Source: Glycomyces sambucus
Lineage (GTDB): Bacteria > Actinomycetota > Actinomycetes > Mycobacteriales > Micromonosporaceae
DNA length: 33,421 bases
Assembly: GCF_900102815.1 (NCBI RefSeq)
Contig: NZ_FNGF01000001.1
Span: 545,552 to 578,972 of the forward strand
Direction of reading: 5' to 3'
Both the position numbers and the translations under genes were made by a program. The notes under the pieces were generated by a model. That model did no database searches, was not told the origin of the DNA, and was given only the letters and a program-made list of their open reading frames with translations. Positions 1 to 6,405 of this stretch are shown piece after piece (position 1 is the stretch's first letter; each line of letters opens with the position of its first letter).

Positions 1-39
<39 letters not shown>

Positions 40-129
40 ACGATCCTTACCCACCCACCCGGGGAAGCAAGTCTGCCACCCGATCCTCCCCCGCGGGTCC
101 GACAAGATCACGCCCCACGAGCCCGTCTG

Positions 130-873
130 TCACCCGTTCGAGTCCCAATTCCCGTCGCTCGGCCACCCGCCCGCGCCCAGCTCCGGGTACATGACGCTCG
201 GGTCGGCGCTCAGCAGCCCCTTGAGCATCACCGTGTCCTCGTCGGCCAGCACCTCCAGCGCGCCCGCCTGCACGCCGTCGAGCCCGGCCCGCACCACGTC
301 CGCGGGGTCGGACTTCTCGGCCGGCACGTCCTTGAGCATGTCCGTGTCGACCCCGCTCACGTGCAGCCCGGTCACCTGCGTCCCCTGCCCCATGAGTTCG
401 AGCCGCGCCCCGTTCGTGAGGCTCCACGACGCCGCCTTGGCCGCCGAGTACGCGTGCCCCATCCCCGCCGCGCGCCACGACAGCACCGACAAGATGTTGA
501 GCATCGCCCCGCCCCCGTTGGCGCCCAGCACGGGCGCGAACGCCCGCACCATGTTCAGCGTCCCGAAGTAGTTGGTCTCCATCTCCTGCCGGATGGCGTC
601 CTCGTCGTCCCCCAACAGGTTCTCGAACGTGGCGATCCCCGCGTTGTTGATGAGCAGCGTCGCGTCGGAGGCGATCTCGGCGGCCGCCGCGACCGACGCC
701 GGGTCGGTGATGTCGAGCTGCACGGCCTCGACCCCGGGCAGATCGACCGATTCGATCCGCCGGGATCCGGCATAGACCTTGGCCGCGCCGCGTTCAAGGA
801 GTTGCGCCGCGAAATGGCGGCCCATGCCGCGGTTGGCGCCGGTGACGATTGCGATTGATCCTTGGATGTCCAT
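130..873 (-). CDS. SDR family NAD(P)-dependent oxidoreductase
   Basis: A 247-residue classical short-chain dehydrogenase/reductase, the usual length for the family. The cofactor motif TGANRGMG is at residues 11-18, the NNAG motif near 76-79, and the catalytic Tyr/Lys are Y142 and K146 in AYSAAK. It should be a cytosolic NAD(P)(H)-dependent oxidoreductase; the substrate cannot be told from sequence. The start is the ATG at 873, 8 nt after a TTAGCT -10 box and without a Shine-Dalgarno sequence, so the message is probably leaderless. It is divergent from a MerR regulator at 953, and the space between them holds a MerR-type promoter reading into this gene. The reductase is therefore the probable target of that regulator. 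Confidence 0.93.
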   Translation of the reverse strand: MDIQGSIAIVTGANRGMGRHFAAQLLERGAAKVYAGSRRIESVDLPGVEAVQLDITDPASVAAAAEIASDATLLINNAGIATFENLLGDDEDAIRQEMETNYFGTLNMVRAFAPVLGANGGGAMLNILSVLSWRAAGMGHAYSAAKAASWSLTNGARLELMGQGTQVTGLHVSGVDTDMLKDVPAEKSDPADVVRAGLDGVQAGALEVLADEDTVMLKGLLSADPSVMYPELGAGGWPSDGNWDSNG

Positions 874-881
874 GCGGTCGA

Positions 882-912
882 AGCTAAGACCTCACGCCGG
901 CGTCAGGGGCAA
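882..912 (-). promoter_or_regulatory. MerR-type promoter with 19-bp spacer and operator dyad
   Basis: On the minus strand a -35 box TTGCCC (907-912) and a -10 box TTAGCT (882-887) are separated by exactly 19 bp, the overlong spacer typical of MerR-activated promoters. The spacer is filled by an almost perfect dyad (890-907, half-sites CCTCACGCC and GGCGTCAGG, one mismatched pair). The SDR start codon follows the -10 by 8 nt. The boxes and dyad are seen directly; control by the adjacent MerR gene is inferred from family behaviour. Confidence 0.72.
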
Positions 913-952
913 GCGACGGTGGCGGAAGCCACACCCACAGGAGAGGACGCGC

Positions 953-1390
953 ATGCGCATCGGAGAACTGGCAACCGCGACCGGCGCGACCGTCCGCGCG
1001 CTCAGGTACTACGAGGAGCAGGGCCTCCTCCACGCCGAACGCACCCCGAGCGGCCAGCGCGTGTACGCCGAGGACGCGGTCGACCAGGTCGACTGGATCC
1101 GCATGATGCTCAAGACCGGCCTGCCGAGCAAGGCGATCGCGAAGCTCCGCCGCTGCCGCTCCATCGACGAGGTCACGCCCGAGCAGATGGCCGTGATCCA
1201 CGCCGAGCACGCCCGGGTCGAGGCCGAGTACCAGGCCGCCGCGACCATCAGGGCGCGCTTCACCTCGATGCTCGACTACCTCAACACGAGCCCGAACGCG
1301 GGGACGAGCGCTGCTGCGAGCACCACTGCCGACACCGGCGTACCCACCACCGCGACGAGCACGACCACGACCACCGGCGCGAGCACCTGA
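953..1390 (+). CDS. MerR family transcriptional regulator
   Basis: A 145-residue MerR-type regulator. The N-terminal winged helix begins MRIGELATATGATVRALRYY and continues with the family's EEQGLL and R.Y..D patterns. A helical dimerisation region follows to about residue 115. The start at 953 is chosen because AGGAGAGG lies 7-8 nt upstream and the family alignment begins there; longer in-frame starts extend into the divergent promoter. The last 28 or so residues are a Thr/Ala/Ser-rich low-complexity tail unusual in the family, and the stop codon lies 10 bp before a hexanucleotide array. There is no cysteine cluster suggesting metal sensing. It probably regulates the divergent SDR gene. Confidence 0.92.
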   Translation: MRIGELATATGATVRALRYYEEQGLLHAERTPSGQRVYAEDAVDQVDWIRMMLKTGLPSKAIAKLRRCRSIDEVTPEQMAVIHAEHARVEAEYQAAATIRARFTSMLDYLNTSPNAGTSAAASTTADTGVPTTATSTTTTTGAST

Positions 1391-1400
1391 CCAGGTGCCG

Positions 1401-1466
1401 GCACCGCCACCGCCACCGCCACCGCCACCGGCACCGGCACCGGCACCGGCACCGGCACCGGCACCG
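1401..1466. repeat. (G/C)CACCG hexanucleotide array
   Basis: Eleven tandem 6-bp units: one GCACCG, four CCACCG, then six GCACCG. The array lies between the MerR stop codon and the next gene. The sharp switch between two unit types suggests expansion of both variants by slippage. The 3' end of merR is also rich in similar ACC/ACG triplets. Confidence 0.9.
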
Positions 1467-1516
1467 AATAGATACCCGGTATCCCCCGGCCGCACCCCGC
1501 ATGGAATACTCCCGCC

Positions 1517-2167
1517 ATGCCCGACATCTCCGCCGCCGCCCGGCGCCCGTTCCCGCTGATCCTGTCGGTCGCGATCGTCGGCGGCCTCGCCCTCGGCGCC
1601 GTCGACCTCGTCGCCCAGCGCGAACTCCCCTACCCCTGGGCCAACCTCGCCAACTCCAGCGCGGTCTGGGCGGTCGGCGCCTTCGCCATCGGCGCATGGG
1701 TGCGCGCCGGGCGGTGGCAGCCGGCGTTCGCGGGCGCCGTGCTCCTGGTGGTCGCGGTCGAGAGCTACTACCTTGCCGCGACCCTCATCCAGAACGACGA
1801 CCTCGCCAACCTCTGGGCCCCGACCTCCCTGATCTGGATGGCGTTCGGCGTCCTCGCAGGCGTGGTCTTCGGAACGTTCGGGGCCTGGTCGCGATCGGTC
1901 TCCCTCTGGCGCTCGGTGGTCGGCACCGCCGCCCTCGGGGCGGTGTTCTTCGCGGAGGCGGGGGTGCTGCTGCGCCGCCAGACGAGCATCGAACCGGAGT
2001 ACCGCGCCGACGGCCTCGCCACGGCCGTCATCACCGCCGCGTTCGGACTCGCGCTGATCGTGGTCTTCGGCCGCACGTGGCGGACGCGGCTGCTCGCGCT
2101 CGCGGCGGCCGTTCCGCTTGCGGCGCTTGGGTTCGCGGGCCTCACTGCAGCCGGGTTCGGTTCCTGA
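1517..2167 (+). CDS. Multi-pass membrane protein, DUF6518-like
   Basis: A 216-residue hydrophobic protein with about six or seven predicted membrane segments (roughly residues 13-33, 48-63, 69-88, 100-122, 131-150, 165-183, 189-212). There is no signal peptide and no catalytic motif. Size, topology and the LANSSAVW segment after the first helix resemble the DUF6518 family, whose function is unknown; I hold that assignment loosely. The ATG at 1517 lies 6 nt after AATACT (1505-1510), which fits a leaderless start. It stands alone, between the hexamer array and a promoter for the VOC gene downstream. Confidence 0.8.
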   Translation: MPDISAAARRPFPLILSVAIVGGLALGAVDLVAQRELPYPWANLANSSAVWAVGAFAIGAWVRAGRWQPAFAGAVLLVVAVESYYLAATLIQNDDLANLWAPTSLIWMAFGVLAGVVFGTFGAWSRSVSLWRSVVGTAALGAVFFAEAGVLLRRQTSIEPEYRADGLATAVITAAFGLALIVVFGRTWRTRLLALAAAVPLAALGFAGLTAAGFGS

Positions 2168-2179
2168 TCCAATCCCAAA

Positions 2180-2208
2180 CGGAACATATAATTCCGTTCT
2201 GATAAGCT
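2180..2208 (+). promoter_or_regulatory. GGAAC-N5-ATTCC promoter/operator of VOC gene
   Basis: The -35-like CGGAAC (2180-2185) and -10-like TAAGCT (2203-2208) are 17 bp apart. The -35 forms the left arm of an inverted repeat whose longer arms are AACGGAA (2178-2184) and TTCCGTT (2192-2198). TCTG follows at 2199-2202. The arrangement aligns without gaps to the promoters of the DinB-like gene (7852-7880, minus) and the MFS gene (31009-31037). A perfect TATAAT (2187-2192) also lies inside the repeat and could be an alternative -10. TetR-type repression is inferred. Confidence 0.62.
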
Positions 2209-2244
2209 GTCCGAGTCCCGTCACCGACTCGACAAGGAGCCGAC

Positions 2245-2769
2245 ATGGCCACCGTGAACTTCCAGCCCCAGGGCTACACCACCGTCACCTCGTGGCTCGT
2301 CACCGACGACACCGCCGCACTGCTCGACTTCATCACCGAGGTCTTCGACGGCGCCGAGACCGGCCGGGTCGCGACCGAGGACGGCGCCATCGGCCACGCC
2401 GAGATCAAGGTCGGCGACACCATGCTCCTCGCCTTCGACAGCCGCCCCGACTGGCCCGCACTCCCTGCCCTGCTCCGCATCTGGGTCGCCGACCCGGACG
2501 AGACGGTCGCGAAGGCCGTCAAGGCCGGCGCCCGCGTGGTGACCGAGCTGTCGAACGCCGCCTGGGGCGACCGCGGCGCGCGCGTTCGCGACCCCTTCGG
2601 GAACATCTGGTGGGTCGCGTCGCACGTCGAGGACGTCCCCGAGGCCGAGGTCTGGACCCGCATGAGCGCCCCCGGCTACGCCGAGGCCATGGCGGACGCC
2701 CAGGAGACGTTCGACGCCGAGATGACCGGCAGGGCCGGACGCTCCAGCCGTCCGGTCAACCCCGAATAA
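2245..2769 (+). CDS. VOC family protein (glyoxalase/PhnB-like)
   Basis: A 174-residue protein with one vicinal-oxygen-chelate unit made of two beta-alpha-beta-beta-beta modules: residues about 8-70 with FITEVFDGAE, and 75-140 ending in the family signature RDPFGNIWWV. A 30-residue polar tail follows, which makes it longer than the usual 120-145. VOC proteins of this PhnB/bleomycin-resistance-like group are often annotated as resistance or isomerase enzymes, but the substrate here is unknown. The ATG at 2245 has AAGGAG 5-6 nt upstream. Its promoter carries the inverted-repeat module shared with the DinB-like gene and the efflux pump, so it may belong to a detoxification regulon. Confidence 0.88.
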   Translation: MATVNFQPQGYTTVTSWLVTDDTAALLDFITEVFDGAETGRVATEDGAIGHAEIKVGDTMLLAFDSRPDWPALPALLRIWVADPDETVAKAVKAGARVVTELSNAAWGDRGARVRDPFGNIWWVASHVEDVPEAEVWTRMSAPGYAEAMADAQETFDAEMTGRAGRSSRPVNPE

Positions 2770-2781
2770 TCCGAAAAAGGG

Positions 2782-2810
2782 TCGACTTCCGTCATCGGCG
2801 CCACTAGGGT
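2782..2810 (+). promoter_or_regulatory. Leaderless promoter of second VOC gene
   Basis: A -35-like TCGACT (2782-2787) and a -10-like TAGGGT (2805-2810) are 17 bp apart. The ATG at 2817 begins 6 nt after the -10, and there is no Shine-Dalgarno sequence, so the transcript probably starts at or next to the start codon. Confidence 0.5.
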
Positions 2811-2816
2811 CGCCGA

Positions 2817-3206
2817 ATGACTTTGAACTGGCAATGCATCGTCGTGGACGCCGCCGACCCGCGCACGCTCGCCCCCTGGTGGGCCGATCTGCTGGGTTGG
2901 CGGGTCACGTACGACACCAAGGAAGAAGTGGTCCTGGAGCCCGCCGAGGGAAGCCCGCAGGACGGCGTCTCTCCGGACATCCTGTTCATCAAGGTTCCCG
3001 AAGGCAAGAGCGTCAAGAACCGCCTCCACATCGACCTGCGCCCGGACGACCAGGCCGCAGAGGTCGCGCGCGCGGAGTCGCTGGGAGCCACCAGGGTCGA
3101 TGTCGGTCAGGACGAGAAGGCCACATGGGTCGTCATGGCCGACCCCGCCGGCAACGAGTTCTGCATCCTGAGGGCCTACACCCCCGAAGAGCTCGCCAGC
3201 ATGTGA
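2817..3206 (+). CDS. VOC family protein, glyoxalase-like
   Basis: A 129-residue small VOC protein. Its features are a DPRTLAPWWADLLGW helix near residues 13-27, the central VPEGKSVKNRLHIDL strand, and a closing MADPAGNEFCIL (about 109-120), typical of the actinobacterial glyoxalase-like family (DUF/Glyoxalase_6 group). These proteins are usually annotated as lyase or dioxygenase superfamily members, mostly without a known substrate. The start is the ATG at 2817, supported by a leaderless promoter. It is separate from the VOC gene just upstream (47 bp gap, own promoter) and lacks the operator seen there. Confidence 0.87.
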   Translation: MTLNWQCIVVDAADPRTLAPWWADLLGWRVTYDTKEEVVLEPAEGSPQDGVSPDILFIKVPEGKSVKNRLHIDLRPDDQAAEVARAESLGATRVDVGQDEKATWVVMADPAGNEFCILRAYTPEELASM

Positions 3207-3212
3207 CTTCCC

Positions 3213-3302
3213 AACGGTGTCAAGGAAAACGCGCAGTTCGGCCGGGCTCGGCCCAGCGGCGACCGGCAGGATGTCGACGCCGATGCCAGGCAGCGCGATC
3301 AT
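3213..3302 (-). other. Possible 5' remnant of a gene behind the PEP mutase-like gene
   Basis: On the minus strand an ATG at 3302 follows the stop codon of the PEP mutase-like gene by two bases (TGA, GG, ATG), as in translational coupling. It opens about 30 residues of natural-looking composition (MIALPGIGVDILPVAAGPSP, then AELRVFLDTV). The frame then runs antisense to the VOC gene at 2817-3206, where the composition becomes shadow-like. It could be the truncated start of a lost third operon gene, or chance. I do not recognise a family. Confidence 0.22.
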
Positions 3303-3304
3303 CC

Positions 3305-4180
3305 TCAGGCGGTCCGGCCCCGCCTCGCGCGGGATTCCGCTCGGGCGGCGATTCCCGGTGAGGCCGGGGCGCCGCCCGAGTCGGCCGCGTTGAACAGGGC
3401 GTCCACTGCGAGCTGCTGCATCTCCGCGTACGAGAGCTGACCGCCCGGGACCGGATTCCCCTCCCGCACTTCACAGGCCGTGCGGACCGCCGCGCTGATC
3501 GCGGTGCGGTAGAGCAGCGACCCGGTGCTCACGCGGGCGACGCCGAGGGCGGCGAGCGCGTCGAGTCCGAGACCGGTCGGTGTGCAGAGGACGTTGAGCG
3601 GGGCGTCGATGCGGGCGGCAAGAGTGCGGATGTTGTCGGGGTCGGTGGCGCCGGGGACGAAGACGCCGTCAGCGCCCGCGTCCAGGTATCGCTCGGCACG
3701 GGCCAATGCGTTGTCAAGGGGCGCTTCAGTATTGAGCCAGAAGGTGTCGGTGCGGGCGTTGACGAACAGTCCGGGGCATCGGGCCTTGATCGCGGTGATG
3801 ATCGAGGCGTGGAGATCGGGATCGCGGAGGGTGCCGTCGGGGCGGCCGTCTTCGAGGTTGATGCCGACGATGCCCAGGTCGGCGAGGACGGCGGCCAGTG
3901 CGGCGACCTCGGTGGGATCGTCGCTGTAGCCGCCTTCGAGGTCGACGGAGATCATGGCCGGGAGCGGCGCGATCGTGCGGGCGAGGTCGACGGTGAGACT
4001 GCGGGTCGCGGCGGCGCCGTCGGGGAGGCCGTGGGCGGCGGCGACGCCGAGGCTGGTGGTCCCGATGGCGGTGAAGCCTTGGGCGGTGAGGGCGGCTGCG
4101 GAGGCGTGGTCCCAGGCGTTCGGGAGCAGGAGCGGGCGGGGGCCGTGGTGGGCGGCGAGGAATTCTGCGTAGCGGGTCAC
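3305..4180 (-). CDS. Isocitrate lyase/PEP mutase superfamily protein
   Basis: A 291-residue alpha/beta-barrel protein of the PEP mutase/isocitrate lyase superfamily (COG2513 type). Recognisable segments are LLLPNAWDHASA (residues 17-28), the Mg2+-site DLEGGYSDDP (80-89), GINLEDG (106-112), NARTDTF (141-147) and the late-barrel TGSLLYR (219-225). The EDKxxPKxNSF loop of true PEP mutases and the KKCGH loop of isocitrate lyases are both absent, so it is probably another C-C or P-C lyase of unknown substrate. The start codon overlaps the stop of the upstream P450-like gene by 4 bp (ATGA), so the two are co-translated and probably work together. A polar Arg/Ala-rich tail ends the protein. Confidence 0.88.
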   Translation of the reverse strand: MTRYAEFLAAHHGPRPLLLPNAWDHASAAALTAQGFTAIGTTSLGVAAAHGLPDGAAATRSLTVDLARTIAPLPAMISVDLEGGYSDDPTEVAALAAVLADLGIVGINLEDGRPDGTLRDPDLHASIITAIKARCPGLFVNARTDTFWLNTEAPLDNALARAERYLDAGADGVFVPGATDPDNIRTLAARIDAPLNVLCTPTGLGLDALAALGVARVSTGSLLYRTAISAAVRTACEVREGNPVPGGQLSYAEMQQLAVDALFNAADSGGAPASPGIAARAESRARRGRTA

Positions 4181-5352
4181 GGGGCCACCTCGAGTCGGGT
4201 CGGGATGCGCAGGTTCGGGAGCGGTTCGTATTCGATCGGGGCGGTGAGGAGGCGGGTGTGGCGGAGGGCTTCGCAGACGCCGATCGCGATGGCGATCGCC
4301 TGGTCGCGGCCCGGACAGGCGTGAGGACCGGCCCCGAACGGAAGCGAATGCGGCCCATCGGAGAGCGAGATCAGGACCAGGTCGCCGGGAGCGAGCGAGA
4401 CGCCTTCGGCGGCTGAACCTGTGTGCTTCGAGCCGACCGGAGGTCGGCCACTCGTGGACAGCGCAGCGCCTCCAACTGGCGAATGCCCAGGGTCGGCGGG
4501 CACCTCGATCGCGCGCGCTGCCAACCGAACGGTGGCTCTCACGGGCGGGTTCGAACGGAGCTCAGCGGCCACAGTGATCGGTGCGCTCCGGGCAGTGTCC
4601 CCGACACCGGTTCCGCCCGGCCGACTCCTGTCTTCCTGACTTGCGCCTTGCGGACTTCCGGCCTCCTCGCCATCGCCACCTTGCCCAACCTGTTCACCCC
4701 CCTCGGCCCGCTCACCCTGCCCGCTCCGATCACTCGAGACCGCAGCCGAGTCGCCGAGCATGGCGGCCAAGGCGTTCCCGATGAGGGCCGCTGTCGCCTC
4801 GCACGCCTGCACCAGGAGGCCGATCTTCGCCGCGGTCGCCTCGTCGTGCTCTCCTCCACAGGCGGCGACCAGACTTTCGACCGCCGCATCGCGCTCCTCG
4901 GTCGCCTCTCCGCTCAGATAGCCCGCGGCCACCGCCCGCACTGCCGCCACCTCCACACCGTCCGCAATCCCAGTGCCCACGGCGCTCGCATTCTCCGGAC
5001 CGCGCTCGCCACCCGCCGCACACCCGATGCCCACCGCTTCTCCTAGAACCCGCACCGGGACCTCCCGCGCGATGGCCGCCATGACGTCGACTTCCCCAGG
5101 AGCCCCCGCGACCACCTCCCGAGCCAGCTCGGCCGCACGCACCCGCAGCCGCCCGGGCTCCATGCGGCCCAACAGCTCCCCCACCTGGCCGCGATACCGC
5201 GCATGCCGTTCACCGCTCGCGAACCGGGCCACGTTCGCCCGCAGCCAGGCGAGCCCGCCGTCCGCACCCGCTTCGGCCAGCGGCGGGACGAGGTCCGGGT
5301 GGGCGAGGAGTTCCGCGGCGCGGTCGGCGCCGAACGTCGAGGTCGTGGTCAT
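4177..5352 (-). CDS. Divergent cytochrome P450-like protein
   Basis: A 391-residue protein. The heme-binding loop FGAGPHACPG is intact (residues 339-348, axial C346), and the I-helix equivalent is EATAALIGN (185-193). The K helix reads VAAELRSNPPV (261-271): where P450s have ExxR, the glutamate position appears to be alanine. Two hydrophilic Gly/Ser/Glu-rich stretches (about 201-258 and 286-315) replace helices and meander normally found there, and their codons are less G/C-biased than the rest of the gene. Oxygenase activity is therefore uncertain; it may be a degenerating or repurposed P450. The ATG at 5352 is 6 nt from TAGGTT (5359-5364), so it is leaderless. It is divergent from an ArsR-type regulator and overlaps the downstream PEP mutase-like gene by 4 bp. 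Confidence 0.8.
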   Translation of the reverse strand: MTTTSTFGADRAAELLAHPDLVPPLAEAGADGGLAWLRANVARFASGERHARYRGQVGELLGRMEPGRLRVRAAELAREVVAGAPGEVDVMAAIAREVPVRVLGEAVGIGCAAGGERGPENASAVGTGIADGVEVAAVRAVAAGYLSGEATEERDAAVESLVAACGGEHDEATAAKIGLLVQACEATAALIGNALAAMLGDSAAVSSDRSGQGERAEGGEQVGQGGDGEEAGSPQGASQEDRSRPGGTGVGDTARSAPITVAAELRSNPPVRATVRLAARAIEVPADPGHSPVGGAALSTSGRPPVGSKHTGSAAEGVSLAPGDLVLISLSDGPHSLPFGAGPHACPGRDQAIAIAIGVCEALRHTRLLTAPIEYEPLPNLRIPTRLEVAP

Positions 5353-5374
5353 CGCTCGAACCTAGGTCCGGAAG

Positions 5375-5395
5375 CGTTCGGCGCCCGCCGAAACG
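5375..5395. promoter_or_regulatory. Inverted repeat between P450-like and ArsR-type genes
   Basis: TTCGGC (5377-5382) and GCCGAA (5387-5392) form an inverted repeat with a 4-bp spacer, in the 64-bp gap between the two divergent genes. It is flanked by likely -10 boxes TAGGTT (minus, 5359-5364) and CAGAAT (plus, 5405-5410). It is a candidate operator for the ArsR-type protein at 5417. Confidence 0.4.
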
Positions 5396-5416
5396 TCGCC
5401 GAGGCAGAATCGGGGC

Positions 5417-6127
5417 ATGACCGATCGCGCACACGGCACCAGGCTCGCCGAGGCGGCCGCGCTGCTGGCCGATCCGACCCGGGCGACCTTCTGCGTCGCC
5501 CTCCTCGACGGCCGGGCGTGGACCGCGGGCGAACTCGCCCGCCGCGCCGGGGTCGCGGCCTCGACCGCGACCGAGCACCTGCACCGGCTCGTCGCCTCCG
5601 GCCTGTGCGTCGAGCGCAAGCAGGGGCGGCACCGGTACGTCCAGCTCGCCGACCCCGAGACGGCCGCCCTGATCGAAGCCCTCGCCGGGCACTTCCCGAT
5701 GGTCGAGGCGCCGACCGGACTCCGGGCCTCGGCCGCCTCAACGGCGCTCGCACGCGGCCGGACCTGCTACGACCACCTCGCGGGCCGTCTCGGCGTGGCG
5801 GTCACCGACGCGATGACCACCCTCGGCCACCTCGACCGGTCAGCAGGGTTCGCCTTGAGCGACAAGGGACGCGACTGGATGGAGACCGCGCTCGGCATCG
5901 ACACGGGCGCGTGGTCGCGCAACCGCCGGGCGGCGGCGAAGGAGTGCCTGGACTGGACCGAGCGCCGCACCCACCTCGCCGGCCTCGCCGGGGCCGCGAT
6001 CTGCGCGCGGTTCCTCGAAGCGGGCTGGATCCGCCGCGTCGGCACCACCCGCGCGGTCCGCCTCACCGACCCCGGCGCCGAACTGGTCGCCGACCTCCTC
6101 GACCTGGACCCCGAGCCGCTGCGGTAG
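5417..6127 (+). CDS. ArsR-type winged helix-turn-helix regulator
   Basis: A 236-residue regulator. An ArsR-like winged helix occupies residues about 8-80 (LADPTRATFCVALLDGRAWT, then ELARRAGVAASTATEHLHRL and a GRHRYVQL wing). It is followed by a C-terminal region with RTCYDHLAGRLGVAVTDAM (about 116-134) that is typical of a larger actinobacterial ArsR subgroup. Cysteines are scattered and I see no classical ArsR metal site, so the ligand is unknown. The ATG at 5417 follows CAGAAT by 6 nt without a ribosome site. Its divergent position makes the P450-like/PEP mutase-like operon the likely target. Confidence 0.87.
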   Translation: MTDRAHGTRLAEAAALLADPTRATFCVALLDGRAWTAGELARRAGVAASTATEHLHRLVASGLCVERKQGRHRYVQLADPETAALIEALAGHFPMVEAPTGLRASAASTALARGRTCYDHLAGRLGVAVTDAMTTLGHLDRSAGFALSDKGRDWMETALGIDTGAWSRNRRAAAKECLDWTERRTHLAGLAGAAICARFLEAGWIRRVGTTRAVRLTDPGAELVADLLDLDPEPLR

Positions 6128-6173
6128 CCCTCCATCGCGGACGCCGTCGAGTGCCGCAGCGCCCCGGGCCCGT

Positions 6174-6353
6174 GAGCAGGCGCGGCGGCGGCACGTCCAC
6201 GAGCAGGCGCCCGCCCGGCCGCAGGCGCTCGTGCATGCGCCGGAGCGCCCGGACAGTCGCCTCGCGGTAGAGGGGGCACGATCGGGCCGGTCGGCACCAG
6301 GGTCGCCTCGTGCGCACCGTGCAGGGCCGCAATCGGTTCAGCTGCTAGCGTCA
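6174..6353 (-). pseudogene. Frameshifted methyltransferase-like remnant
   Basis: On the minus strand 6174-6272 reads LYREATVRAL, then RRMHERLRPGGRLLVDVPPP, which resembles the helix plus LRPGGRLLVD strand of class I SAM-dependent methyltransferases. The stretch just upstream in a second frame (6275-6353, AAEPIAALHGAHEATLVPTG) has similar coding character. No single frame joins them and no glycine-rich SAM motif remains. I read this as a decayed fragment in the 278-bp gap between the ArsR-type and GNAT genes; chance similarity is possible. Confidence 0.35.
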
Positions 6354-6405
6354 GTGCCCCGAGGCCGCCCGTCGAGCTGGGTGGCCGTTCGAGAAAGGCC
6401 CGGTT

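Noticed and set aside
3305..4180. PEP mutase of a phosphonate biosynthesis cluster
   Set aside because: The EDKxxPK catalytic loop is absent and no phosphonopyruvate decarboxylase or other phosphonate gene is nearby.
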